Assembly (NCBI GenBank): GCA_015143295.1
Contig: CM026573.1
Location: forward strand, 9,515,934 to 9,579,933
Origin: Tetracentron sinense
Taxonomy: Eukaryota; Streptophyta; Magnoliopsida; Trochodendrales; Trochodendraceae
Direction: 5' to 3'
DNA: 64,000 bases
The notes beneath the pieces are model-generated. The model searched no databases, was not told the origin of the DNA, and saw nothing but the letters and a program-made list of their open reading frames with translations. The translations under genes were made by a program, and so were the position numbers. Of this stretch, positions 22,815 to 33,656 are shown piece by piece; the first letter of the stretch is position 1; each line of letters starts with the position of its first letter.

Positions 22815-25800
22815 CTAGGCATAATACTTCTTAACTTTATCTACGTTGATTGGCTCAGGAAGGTTCTCATCATCCATACGTCCAAGTCGAAGGGCACCTC
22901 CCGAGAACTTTTCCCTGACAATGTATGGGCCTTCGTAGTTTGGTGTAAATTTCCCTCTCGGATCTGGACGATTTGGCAACAATTTCCGGAGAACAAGGTC
23001 ACCAACCTCAATATCTCTGGGCTTACTTTCTTATTGAACGCCCTGGCCATACGCCTCTGATAGGCTTGAGAGTGATCTATGGCTTTCAGTCGCTTTTCTT
23101 CAATCAGATGCAACTGTTCATATCTGGCTTGTGCCCATTCTGATTCTTCAATTTCTGCTTCCATTAGCACTCGCAATGACGGAATTTCTACCTCAATAGG
23201 CAAGACAGCTTCCATACCGTATGCTAATGAGAATGGTGTCGCACCAGTTGAAGTGCGAATCGACGTTCTGTAGGCCATGAGTGCGTAGGGGAGCATTTCA
23301 TGCCAGGCAGAGTACCTAAATGCCATTTTCTCGATGATTCGCTTCATATTTTTGTTTGCGGCTTCGACTGCACCATTGGCTTGAGGTCTGTACGGTGTAG
23401 AATTATGATGCTGGATTTTGAATCTCTGGCAAAGTTCAGTCATACCTTTGTTGCAGAAATTGAGAGCATTATCTGTGACGATCTCATACGGAACCCCATA
23501 TCTGCAAATGATATCTTTCTTGAAAAATCGCTGAACAACTGAGGCTGTGACATTAGCAAAAGAGGCCGCTTCAACCCATTTTGTGAAATAATCAATCGCA
23601 ACAAGAATAAACCGATGGCCGTTTGATGCTTTTGGCGTGATGGGCCCAATGACGTCTATGCCCCAAGCTGAGAAAGGCCAAGGTGCAGTAAGATTGTGCA
23701 ATGTAGTAGGTGGTGCATTGATTCGGTCTGCGTAAATCTGGCATTGATGACATTTTTGAACATGACGACAGCAATCGGATTCCATAGTAGTCCAATAGTA
23801 CCCCAATCTAAGAATCTTCTTTGACAGCATTAACCCGTTCATGTGGGGACCACAAACTCCTCCGTGAACCTCTTCAACCACTTGTGATGCTTCCTTTTTA
23901 TCAAGGCATCTCAACCAAATCAAATTAGGTGACCTCTTGTATAACACTCCTCCTGAGAGAACAAACTGAATAGAGAGTCTTCTGATTGCTCGACGATCTG
24001 TTTTGGTGGCTTCCAGAGGAAAAGTGTCATCATCCAAGTATTGCTTGATATCTGTGTACCATGGCTTGTCATCTGGGCGCTCTTCTATAACTAGACAATA
24101 AGCTGGCTGGTCTTGTTGCTGAATCTCAATAGGCCAAATTAGACTTCCTTTAGGAAACTTAACCATTGCAGCTAGGGTCGCAAGAGCATCGGCGAATCTG
24201 TTATGCGTCCTGCATCTGTGATTGAAAGTGATTCTCCTGAACTTAGTGATAAAAACATTAAGGCATGCCAGATACGGAATCAACTTTTCTTCCTTGATTG
24301 CCCATGACTCATTAGCTTGACAAATTACCAGTGATGAATCACCATAAACATCAATCTCTTCTATGCCAATACAATGTGCTTCTCTGAGTCCAACTATACA
24401 TGCCTCGTATTCTGCAGCATTATTTGAACACCTGAACTTTAGCTTAACTGAGATAGGAAGATGAGCTCCTCTTGGCGAGATTAAGACTGCTCCTGCCCCA
24501 TTCCCGTGTTGGTTCGCAGCTCCATCAAAGTACATTTCCCATCCAATATAATCAGGATCTTCTGGTTCTAAACTTAGAATAGCTTCATCCGGAAACTGGT
24601 CATGCACTGAAACATAGTCGGACGATGGGTTATATGCCAAATGATCAGCAATTGCTTGCCCCTTGATTGATTTCTGCGTCATGTATGTGATGTCAAATTC
24701 TGATAACATCATGAGCCATCTGGCTGTTCTTCCTGAAGTAGCAGGTTTCTCCAGTAAGTACTTGAGTGGATCCATTCTTGATACCAAAATCACAGGATAG
24801 GACAATAAGTAATGTCGTAAGCGCTGGGTAGCCCAAACCAATGCTAGACAAGTCCTCTCTAATGCATTGTACTTCTCTTCGTATTCATGCAAACGCTTGC
24901 TGATGTAATAAATGGCCTGTTCCTTTCTGCCTGATTCATCATGCTGAGCTAGCACACAACCCATTGAAGTTTTTTGGATGGAGATATACATTAAAAGTGG
25001 TCGTCCGGGTGTCGGAGGGACAAGCACGGGCGGATTGAGAAGATATTGCTTGATCTTATCAAAGGCCTGTTGACATTCATCTGACCAGACTGTCGGCACA
25101 TTCTTTCTAAGCAATTTGAAAATCGGCTCACAAATCGGAGTAAGCTGTGCAATAAAACGACTGATATACTGAATCCTGCCCAGAAATCCTCGAATTTCCT
25201 TTTCTGTCTGAGATGCAGGCATCTCGATGATAGCTCTTGCTTTAGCTGGATCGACTTCAATTCCTCTTTTACTGACAATGAAACCGAGAAGTTTTCCTGA
25301 CGTTGTTCCGAACGTACATTTTGCCAGATTTAGTCTTAGACCAAAGACTCTGAGCCTGTCACATAACTTCTTCAAATCTTCTGGGTGATCTTTAGCCAAT
25401 GGGGATTTGACAATCATGTCGTCTACATAAACCTCTGTACTCTTGTGCATCATATCATGAAATAATGCTGTCATTGCTCTTTGATACGTTGCCCCTGCAT
25501 TCTTGAGCCCAAATGGCATGACCTTGTAACAGAAGGTGCCCCATGGGGTAATGAACGCGGTCTTTTCCATATCCTCTTCGGCCATTTTGATCTGATTGTA
25601 TCCTGAGAACCCATCCATAAAAGATAAGGTTTCATGTCCAGCTGTATTGTCGACAAGGATATCTATGTGAGGAAGTGGAAAATTATCTTTTGGACTGGCC
25701 TTGTTCAAGTTTCTATAATCAATGCACATTCTGACTTTGCCATCTTTCTTAGGCACAGGTACGATATTAGCCAGCCATTCTGGGTAAGTTGCCACTGCTA

Positions 25801-26251
25801 GAAATCCTGCGCTTATTTGCTTTTCGATCTCATCTTTGACCTTCTGAGACCATTCTGGCCTCAACCGCCTGAGCTTCTGCTTAACTGGTTTTACCTCTGG
25901 GTTCAATGGCAATCTGTGGACTACTAATCCTGGATCAAGGCCGGGCATGTCCGCATATGACCAAGCAAATACATCAATGTAACTTTTGAGGAAGTCAATC
26001 ATAGCGCTCCTTTGCTCAGGACTCATTGTAGTGCCAATCTTCACACACTTAGGATCATCTTCGGATCCGAGATTTATGGTCTCGGTGTCCTCCTCATTAG
26101 GTTTACATATCCCTTCGTACTGTTCAAGGAGGTCGAGGATCTCTTGTGGAGGTTCCTCTTCTTCCTCTTCGTCATACTCTACTTCTAAAAGTTCAAGATT
26201 GATTTCATGATTAGAGTTAGCTTTATCCTGGGCAATTCCCTGGCAAACCAA
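22815..26251 (-). CDS. Gypsy pol: RT, RNase H, second RNase H, integrase (one-base slip near the end)
   Basis: This is a 1136-codon frame with no good ATG at its head (it opens at a TTG); it is probably joined to protease by splicing. RT lies at about residues 130-330, with YVDDMIVKS near 273. A first RNase H connection-type domain is near 400-510. A second, RNase HI-type domain is at about 570-695 (MYFDGAANQHGNGAG, NNAAEYEACIVGL, YGDSSLV, RFADALATLA). The integrase has an HHCC zinc finger (about 793-837) and a DDE core with Asp near 864 and 925 and Glu near 961. Near 23030 the frame shifts by one base: the expected integrase C-terminal text continues in another frame to a stop at 22815-22817. 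The in-frame product, which stops at 22841, therefore has a wrong tail. This is either a real mutation or a read error. Confidence 0.93.
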
Positions 26252-26608
26252 TAAGCTCGGTCTTAGTATTTGAGTTTTTTTTTTTTTTAGATTTTTAGTG
26301 GCTTCAGATCACTAAGCCTTTTTGGAGACTTAGGTCATACCATCATGAGCCAAAATTTTATATATATACAAAAGGAAACAAGTCTTGAGACAAAGAGAAT
26401 GAATTTCATTGATTTTCTGATGTTTTGTAATATTTACAAAGATGCGTAAAGCAAAAGACTATTGACTATTTTGAAATGACTAACAAAGCCGCCTAGAAAA
26501 TAAAATTTTGGTTTTTCTCTTTTTGACCTAAAGATGAAAAGAACAAATAAAGAAAAGAAACTGGGTCATGGTCTGACTAGTCCGACCTTCTTTCCCTGCC
26601 TTCCTCTA
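26240..26608 (-). other. Probable Ogre-type intron between protease and RT
   Basis: Gag-protease stops at 26606-26608 and pol opens at 26251 in the same frame, but TAG and TGA follow each other at 26314-26309, so simple read-through fails. On - a branch-like TACTAAG (about 26270) and an acceptor-like TTTGCCAG ending at 26240 stand before the first pol codons. The donor, expected near the end of gag-protease, cannot be fixed by eye. Ogre elements are known to splice at this point. Confidence 0.6.
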
Positions 26609-29600
26609 GCTGCTTCTAATCGTGATGGGATCGGTCCACCATACGAGAGGAGAAGAACTGGCTCGTATGAGTGGAACAGAACTGGATGATGCTTGCGAAG
26701 CACTGGAGAGGGTGCACACTTGTTCCTCTGCCGTGTAATCAATCTGGACTGCATCTTCAACAGCGAGTTCCTCAAACAATTGAGCCACTTCGAACATTTC
26801 AAGAAACCTTGCAGGATCGTCCTTTGACTGGAATTTGGGTGCATGGTTGGCAGTTGGCTCTGGGTCTGTTTCCTCAAAAGGAAGGTTTTTATAGATTTCA
26901 AAATCAGAAGGTCTGGGAATACTGGTAGGAAAGGTAACAGATAGGGGAGGTGGGGGCACCGACTTTACTGATGATTTTCCTTTTGTCAGCTTGTTCAAGA
27001 AATCTTCCAACTCTGGTTTGTACCCTATTCCGAAACGAGGTGTGTAGCGAGGTGCTACATACCGTTTCTTCATTCCTTGGTGGTGGGCGCCCAAACCCAA
27101 ACCAGGTCTGTACTTCATTTTAGCCATGATCCTCACCGCTGCCGGTATATATTCGTTTTTCTTGCTTTCCAGCTGAGCAATACAAGTAACCTCCTCAAAC
27201 TGATAAGTCATAAAAGCTGCCCCTTGTCCCAATTCTTGGACATCCCCAAAGGAATTTGCCAAAGACTCCGTCGGAATCACAATCAGTTGATCACCTTGAA
27301 TGAACTTAATCCTCTGATGAAGTGATGACGGGATGGCTCCGGCCATGTGGATCCACGGCCTTCCAAGAAGAAGAGTGAAAGAAGCTGGCACATTAACTAC
27401 TTGAAAATTTGTCAAGAATTCTGATGGTCCAATAGAAATGTTTAAGTCGACATCTCCCAAATTTTGTCGAGTTGAATTGTCGAAAGCTCTAATTGTCATA
27501 GGCCTTTTCTTGACATGACTGATGTCCATTCCCAAACCTTCCAAAGTAGTTAATGTACAGACATTCAAACCCGACCCATTATCTACCAGAACTGCTGAAA
27601 GTGTTTTACCCCTGCACTGCACTGAGATGTAAAGAGCTCTGGTATGTTCCTTATCACTGTCCGGGATTTCCTCTTCACTGAAGGTAATGGTCTTTGGTTC
27701 CAGAATCTGACCTACCAGTTGCCCCAAACGCTCTGGCGTTATATCCTTTGTGACATGAGCATTGTTAAACACCCTAAGCAATTGCTCCCGATGATGTTCT
27801 GAAGTTAAGAGCAATCCCATCACTGAAATTTGAGCTGGGAGCTTCGTAAGTTGATGGGCAATATTATATTCTTTTGCTTTCTCCAAAATTTTCAACAATG
27901 CCGCATCTTCTTCTTTTTGTTGCTCAGGACTTAGACATTGCTCTTTGCCCTTGGACTTAGGCAGTTCAACTTCTGGTTGCTGGTAAACTCTTCCTGACCT
28001 GGTTATTGCAGTGATGTTTTCATTGTCTAGAACGAGAGATGGAGGGGCCGGTAAACGATTGAGGGGATGGATTGGTGCTGGAATATATGGAATCTGAACT
28101 GGACTTTTACCAGAGGGTAATGGAGATGATACAACTGGGGTCGTAGGCCAACCAGCAGGGCAAGGGATGGTATAGACAATTTTCTCTTTTTCATCAGGAA
28201 TAAAAGGGATTTGTATAGGACGCTGAATGGGATGAATGGTGGGTGACTGGCTTGGTGACATGCAAGGTATTTGAATCGGTTGAAGCATTGGGGATTCAAG
28301 AGACGACAGAGACTGAGGATATGGGATTCGAACTGGGACTCGGTATGAAGGACGAATAGCATCATTGATCTCTGACAGCTCACCAATCTCAACCATATTC
28401 ACATCAGACTCATCCCCGCTCAGAAAACTAATCTGTCCTTGATGTGGGGGAAGAGGAGCTTGAATGATGCTAGTATTTCCAGGTGCAAATTCGACTTTTC
28501 CTTCTTCCAGCAAATTCTGAATTGCATGCCTAAGATTATAGCACACATCTGTATCATGACCTGGGCCTCGATGATATGCACAGTAGTGATCAGCATGGTA
28601 ATTCCGAGATTGTTTTTCGGCCGGAACAAGAGGAGTTGGTCCTTTCAGAGCTATGAGGTCCTTTTTGAGGAGGAAAGTCAACAGCTGGCTTAAAGAGTAG
28701 GGCAAAGGAGTAAAATTTCTTTGAGGGTTTCTCACTGGCTGACGCGCCTGTTGATACTGATTTTGCCTTATCGGCTGAGGATTTTGAGGTTGAGGATGTT
28801 GTCGAATCGGTGGAGCAGGCAACATCAAGGGTGCACTGGGTGCAATCCAGTTAACTTCTTCTCTTTTCCTGGTATCCTTTTGCCCATTATTCCTGTTAAA
28901 TGGAGCACTTGACCTCGAAGATGTATAGCTAAGACTGGCATGTATAGTACCGTTTTTAACAGCTGTTTCAATTCTCGCCCCTGTCTCGACAATTACCTTG
29001 AAATCAGTGGCCGGTAGAGTTATCATCAGTGTTGAATACGGCTGCTTTAAGGTTCCCAAAAAGGTAGAAGCCATTTCTTCCTTTGATAACTGCACTGACA
29101 GTCTTGATGCCATTTCTCTCCACCTAGCAGCATACTCGATAAACGATTCATTATTCCTCTGGGACAATTGCTCTAGATCGCTCTTTTGGGGGAGCACCTC
29201 CAAGTTAAAAGAAAACTGATCTATGAAGAGATCAATCACATCCTGCCAACTGGTAATCCGCTTCTTGTCAATTGAAAGCCACCATCTTAGAGCGGCATCT
29301 TTCAAACTTTTCTGGAAATATTGGATAAGATATGATGGTTTATCTCTGTAAGCCATCATGTCTCCCACGTACAGCTGTAGATGCTCTTTCGGACACCCTT
29401 TGCCCCCATATTTGGTGAATTCTGGAACTCGAAAATCTGAGGGAACCAAAGTATCAGAAGAGAAGAGTAAGTCATCCAGAGTTATCCCTGTAGAGGAGGA
29501 TGATGCCCCTTGCATTTTTTTCATCATTTCTTTCAGCTGACGAATTTCTTCTTGTTGGTTCTTTAGAGACACCAATAGCTCAGAATCCTGTGGCATTTTT

Positions 29601-30139
29601 GGATCGTGATGGTCGCAGTGCACAGCCTCGCCAGTTTTTCCATCAAATCGGGTGTAATCAAAATCGCCATCCTCACCCGGTTGATCATGAAGAGGGTTGA
29701 TAAAGGTAAAGTTTGGAGCAGGAATCTCAACCCTAGGTTGATCCGGTTGGAAAGGTCTAAACCCTGAATGGTCTGGTTGATGTCGAAAGGTTCCAATTCC
29801 GGGTGGGTCTGGCTGAAAACTTTCAGGCTGGAATGAAGTTCTGGGTTGTTCGGATTGAAATGGCCCGGCTTCTGGTTGGTGAGTAGGTTTGTTAAGCTGT
29901 AAAGCCATCAAAGCCTGCAAGGTTTCCTGAATGCTGTCCAATTGGGCTTTCATCCCATGTATCTCCTGGTCATGTGCTTGTACAAGCTGGTCTGTACTTG
30001 AATCCAAACGATTGTTGGGAGCAGCCATGTCTGCTGAGCTTTGAGATGACCAGTCTGCGACTTCAGGACTGTCCAGATCTATTATCGCAGCTTGGGCAAG
30101 GGCACGAGATACAGAACGAGTGACAATACGCTGTTTCAT
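26606..30139 (-). CDS. Gypsy gag-protease polyprotein, 1177 residues, with G-patch-like motif
   Basis: The frame is intact. The retrotransposon gag core is at about residues 240-345 (LKDAALRWWLSIDKK, SWQDVIDLFIDQF). A zinc-knuckle-like CAYHRGPGHDTDVCYNL lies near 519-535. A proline-rich linker follows (about 600-730). The aspartic protease has VLVDNGSGLNV with the catalytic Asp near 851; the DNGS form is usual in Tat/Athila-type elements. After the protease, about 1005-1040, MKYRPGLGLGAHHQGM resembles a G-patch. The frame ends TAG at 26606, before the probable intron. Gag packages the RNA and protease cuts the polyprotein. Confidence 0.92.
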   Translation of the reverse strand: MKQRIVTRSVSRALAQAAIIDLDSPEVADWSSQSSADMAAPNNRLDSSTDQLVQAHDQEIHGMKAQLDSIQETLQALMALQLNKPTHQPEAGPFQSEQPRTSFQPESFQPDPPGIGTFRHQPDHSGFRPFQPDQPRVEIPAPNFTFINPLHDQPGEDGDFDYTRFDGKTGEAVHCDHHDPKMPQDSELLVSLKNQQEEIRQLKEMMKKMQGASSSSTGITLDDLLFSSDTLVPSDFRVPEFTKYGGKGCPKEHLQLYVGDMMAYRDKPSYLIQYFQKSLKDAALRWWLSIDKKRITSWQDVIDLFIDQFSFNLEVLPQKSDLEQLSQRNNESFIEYAARWREMASRLSVQLSKEEMASTFLGTLKQPYSTLMITLPATDFKVIVETGARIETAVKNGTIHASLSYTSSRSSAPFNRNNGQKDTRKREEVNWIAPSAPLMLPAPPIRQHPQPQNPQPIRQNQYQQARQPVRNPQRNFTPLPYSLSQLLTFLLKKDLIALKGPTPLVPAEKQSRNYHADHYCAYHRGPGHDTDVCYNLRHAIQNLLEEGKVEFAPGNTSIIQAPLPPHQGQISFLSGDESDVNMVEIGELSEINDAIRPSYRVPVRIPYPQSLSSLESPMLQPIQIPCMSPSQSPTIHPIQRPIQIPFIPDEKEKIVYTIPCPAGWPTTPVVSSPLPSGKSPVQIPYIPAPIHPLNRLPAPPSLVLDNENITAITRSGRVYQQPEVELPKSKGKEQCLSPEQQKEEDAALLKILEKAKEYNIAHQLTKLPAQISVMGLLLTSEHHREQLLRVFNNAHVTKDITPERLGQLVGQILEPKTITFSEEEIPDSDKEHTRALYISVQCRGKTLSAVLVDNGSGLNVCTLTTLEGLGMDISHVKKRPMTIRAFDNSTRQNLGDVDLNISIGPSEFLTNFQVVNVPASFTLLLGRPWIHMAGAIPSSLHQRIKFIQGDQLIVIPTESLANSFGDVQELGQGAAFMTYQFEEVTCIAQLESKKNEYIPAAVRIMAKMKYRPGLGLGAHHQGMKKRYVAPRYTPRFGIGYKPELEDFLNKLTKGKSSVKSVPPPPLSVTFPTSIPRPSDFEIYKNLPFEETDPEPTANHAPKFQSKDDPARFLEMFEVAQLFEELAVEDAVQIDYTAEEQVCTLSSASQASSSSVPLIRASSSPLVWWTDPITIRSS

Positions 30140-30305
30140 GCAACACTGAGAAAGATGTAACGATTCAACATGAATGCATGATTTAACAGCAAAAGGTTGA
30201 AAATCACTTCTTTATATATGCAAGTGTTTGTGTGATTTTAAGACAACACTGACCCAAAAGAAAATAAAGAAAAACAACGGAAGACAAAAAGAAAAAGACC
30301 CAACC

Positions 30306-32183
30306 CTATACAGGCCCATCTGGGAAGCCATAACCAAATGATGAAGGGTTGCCCCCAAGATCTAGAACTTGCTGATGGAGGCATGCAATTTCGTTCTCCA
30401 GCCTGTCAACCATGTCCGAAGCACTTTGAATTCTGAAATCAAACTCCAAAGCTTTGACTTCTGCGTTATGCCTGGAGACGCTCAAATGCTCTTGATAGTA
30501 ACAAAACTGTTCTTCAAACTGACGGGAGTCTCGAGCATCATCTCTCTTTCTTTTCTGGAACTCTCGCATAGCTTGTTCTAACTGCTTTTCTTCATCATGG
30601 GCAAGTTGGTGTCGACGCTTCAGATCATTCTTCTCTTGTTGGAGTAACTGTTGTGCTCCCTCCAATTCTTTCATGCCCTTGAGAATCTTGAGCTGGGCCT
30701 GTTCTAACTGCTCTTCCTTCGCACTAGCTATCTCCTTCATCTTGGCTTCTTGTTGCTGGTGCGCCTGTTGTGCTTTCTTCAATTCCTTCCTGTCTTCGAG
30801 AATCTTAAGTTGAGCTTGTATGAACTTATCTTCCCAAGGGACCGCCATTTTAGAAAAAGGGAGACTTCCCTTTGAGGGTACTGAAACAGGTGTGGGTAGT
30901 TCTTCCGGCTTAGGCATTTCTGACACTACCTGTTGATTTTCCAACCATAGATCATATCCTTCTTTTGTTGGTGGTCCAGTCGATACCACATATCCCGGCA
31001 ACTTGCTCCACTTACACAACTGCCACTCTGTCTGAAAACGTCTGTCCATGAGTTCCGATAACTCAGAAAAACGGATATAATCTTGAGATAAGTCATCTAA
31101 CACTGGTACACATTGTTGGTAACCGAACTGGCGAAGTACCCTGATGGGTACGTAAGGTGATGACCCAGTCACTCCTGCAAGTGTTATGCTTCTTCTCTTA
31201 ACAGTGGCCAAACGAGGTAAAACCTTCATATTAAGCCAATCGCATTTCCAAATTATCTGAGTATCTAAAAGGCTATTGAGGAGTTCATACAACTCCCCCA
31301 CATCTACGGTTTTTAAGCTTGACTGCACCTCAGCAAACTTTTTTGGTAAACTGCAATACCCACTGATATTTGCTGGCACAGTGATCAAAGATGGTATATG
31401 CTCCACTAACCATAAGAATAGCAAAGAAATGCTTGCATTGAAGAAATTCCTCCCGGTGTCCGCTGCATGTTTAAGGCTTAGGAATAATTCAGCTAAGATG
31501 ACTGGAACAAGAGTACCTCCATTGCACACATCTTGAATGATTCCCACAAGTACTGACTCTACATACTCACGACTATTCTTAGGAAAAACCAGCTGCGACA
31601 CTGCCACCAAAGTAAAGGCGTTGAATCCAGGCAAATCTGCAGTCTGGTCCTCTGGTTTCCAGTTGTGCTTGCACCTCTTTAAAAGATAACTTGTGGACAG
31701 CCTGGAATAAGAATCCTTGGCACAGTTCTCCAACAATGAAGGTTTAATTCGCAGAAATTCTGATAATTCTCTTTTGTACGATCGCTTGTAGCGAGGAACA
31801 ATCACTGTGTCAGTTAAATCCAACCGAAGAATGGAAGAGATTTCTTCTAAAGTTGGGCACATCTCATTTCTTCCGAAACGGAAAACCACGGCTGAAGAAT
31901 CCCAACATCGTATGGCTGTCGTGATGAGACGCCAATCTGGCTTTACCAAGACAAGGTCTAAGATGTAGCCCAAATGAGTCTTCTGTCTCCAATATAGCTT
32001 TTGCATTGGAGTGAGGGCATTTACTATTTCGGTGAGCTCTTTATTACATGCCGCCGTAAGCTTCAGATTCATCTTAGGTTTTGATCTATTCATTGATTCT
32101 GGCATCCTAGATGGGCCTGCCATTTGACTGAAAATATGTGTAAGTGCAAGTCTATATACAAGTGTAAACACGATGACATGCAT
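30306..32183 (-). CDS. Gypsy ORF1 upstream of gag, about 605-625 residues
   Basis: An intact frame. The first ATG gives 625 residues; the second, at 32123 (MAGPSRMPES), gives 605 and looks more natural because it drops a hydrophobic stub. The N-terminal two thirds (PDWRLITTAIRCWDSSAVVF, CPTLEEISSILRLDL, LFLSLKHAADTG) resemble the plant-mobile-domain-like / DUF7745-type proteins found in Ogre ORF1. The last third (about 450-610) is a highly charged Gln/Glu/Lys coiled coil (ILKGMKELEGAQQLLQQEKN). The function is not known for the family. It sits directly before gag, with a 166-bp gap, on the same strand. Confidence 0.85.
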   Translation of the reverse strand: MHVIVFTLVYRLALTHIFSQMAGPSRMPESMNRSKPKMNLKLTAACNKELTEIVNALTPMQKLYWRQKTHLGYILDLVLVKPDWRLITTAIRCWDSSAVVFRFGRNEMCPTLEEISSILRLDLTDTVIVPRYKRSYKRELSEFLRIKPSLLENCAKDSYSRLSTSYLLKRCKHNWKPEDQTADLPGFNAFTLVAVSQLVFPKNSREYVESVLVGIIQDVCNGGTLVPVILAELFLSLKHAADTGRNFFNASISLLFLWLVEHIPSLITVPANISGYCSLPKKFAEVQSSLKTVDVGELYELLNSLLDTQIIWKCDWLNMKVLPRLATVKRRSITLAGVTGSSPYVPIRVLRQFGYQQCVPVLDDLSQDYIRFSELSELMDRRFQTEWQLCKWSKLPGYVVSTGPPTKEGYDLWLENQQVVSEMPKPEELPTPVSVPSKGSLPFSKMAVPWEDKFIQAQLKILEDRKELKKAQQAHQQQEAKMKEIASAKEEQLEQAQLKILKGMKELEGAQQLLQQEKNDLKRRHQLAHDEEKQLEQAMREFQKRKRDDARDSRQFEEQFCYYQEHLSVSRHNAEVKALEFDFRIQSASDMVDRLENEIACLHQQVLDLGGNPSSFGYGFPDGPV

Positions 32184-33635
32184 ATGAGATGCAGAAATAC
32201 CAACCCTTTTTCTTTTGAAATCTTTGAAAATTTTTTGTTATTATTTTTTTGAAGAAACCAAATGGGGTAGGTGGGCATGAATCCGACCTACTAAGTTGGG
32301 TTATTGGAAACCAAAACCCAATAGGTTTATGATGCAAAATGAATGTGAACCTCCTCTTCTTTGAATTTTGAATTTTCTTCTTCTTTTTTTTGTTTTTGTT
32401 TTTGTTATTATTTTTTTTTGAATTTGTTTTTCTTTATGAATTTTTGTTTTAAGTTTTCAAATTTTAACTTCATCCTTTTTTTTTTTTTTTTTACCAATTA
32501 TTCTGTTTTTGCTTTGATTGAGTTTTGATTTTGATTTTTTTTTGTTTTCTGATTTTCTTTCTCCAATTGTTTTATTAAAAGGGGTGATCCTTGACATATG
32601 TAAACCAATGGGGTAGATAGATAGGGGTCTACCTACTAAGTTAGGTTATTGGAAACCAAGGCCCAATGGGTTTAAGATAAAACATGGATATGGATATCCA
32701 GCAGAATCTGGGTTTTTGAACCCCATATGCAAGTCTAAAGATGGGTTGAGAGTTTATTCAACAATGGCTCACACAGACCCCTTTTTTTAAATGAACATAT
32801 GGGTACACAGGGGTACCTTCATGTTCAATCAAAAGGCAGGGCGGGTATAGGCTATAAGCAAAGTAGGATTAGGGGAAACCTTCCTAAACAGATGCTTATA
32901 GACTATACCTCCACCTAAACTATATGCATATGCTGGGGTAATGCAAGGTGTTCCTAAGGTGGTTGGGGGACACTTGGCCGTATATGCGACTCCCAAAAAT
33001 GGGCTGATTGGCGCAAGTGGGTTTAGTCTATATCCCTTCCTGAGAATAATCGTCCCACAGGGGTGATACAGCTAAACCATGACTGTTAAGCCCCAACACT
33101 GAAGATAATCATCAAACAGTTGTAGGCGTAATAAGTCAAACTAAGGGTTTAAGGGTTATTACACTATTATGCAATGAATATGATATGCACATAAGAGAGA
33201 ATAAAAACATACCCACAATATCTCTACTATATACATATGCTGGGGTAATGCAAGGTGTTCCTAAGGTGATTGGGGGACACCTGGCCGTATATGCGACTCC
33301 CAAAAATGGGCCGATTGGCGCAAGTGGGTTTAGTCTATATCCCTTCCTGAGAATAATCGTCCCACAGGGGTGATATAGCTAAACCATGACTGTTAAGCCC
33401 CAGCACTGAAGATAATTATCAAACAGTTGTAGGCGTAATAAGTCAAACTAGAGGGTTTAAGGGTTATTACACTAATATGCAATGAATATGAAATGCACAT
33501 AAGAAAGAATAAGAACATAAATAAAGACATACCCACAATATAGAAAGAATTAGCAAAAAAATAATTGATTTAGGAAATGATTAGTGATTAAAAAGATGTT
33601 TGGCTTTTACCTAATTTTCAGGTTGGATCCTCTAT
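32184..33635 (-). other. Gypsy 5' leader with repeats
   Basis: Non-coding leader between 5' LTR and ORF1. A phrase around ttattggaaacca recurs at 32301 and 32646, T-rich stretches lie at 32360-32580, and a 308-bp tandem duplication occupies 32915-33530. Confidence 0.75.
32915..33530. repeat. 308-bp tandem duplication in the gypsy leader
   Basis: tgctggggtaatgcaaggtg starts at 32931 and 33239 (period 308). The copies match closely over their whole length with scattered changes. Confidence 0.93.
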
Positions 33636-33652
33636 CCCCAGCAGAGTCGCCA
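33636..33652 (-). other. Primer-binding site of the gypsy element
   Basis: On - it reads TGGCGACTCTGCTGGGG, 4 nt after the 5' LTR. The + strand reads as a tRNA 3' end closing in CCA. It fits the tRNA-Arg type of primer reported for Ogre, from memory rather than a search. Confidence 0.8.
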
Positions 33653-33656
33653 AAGC

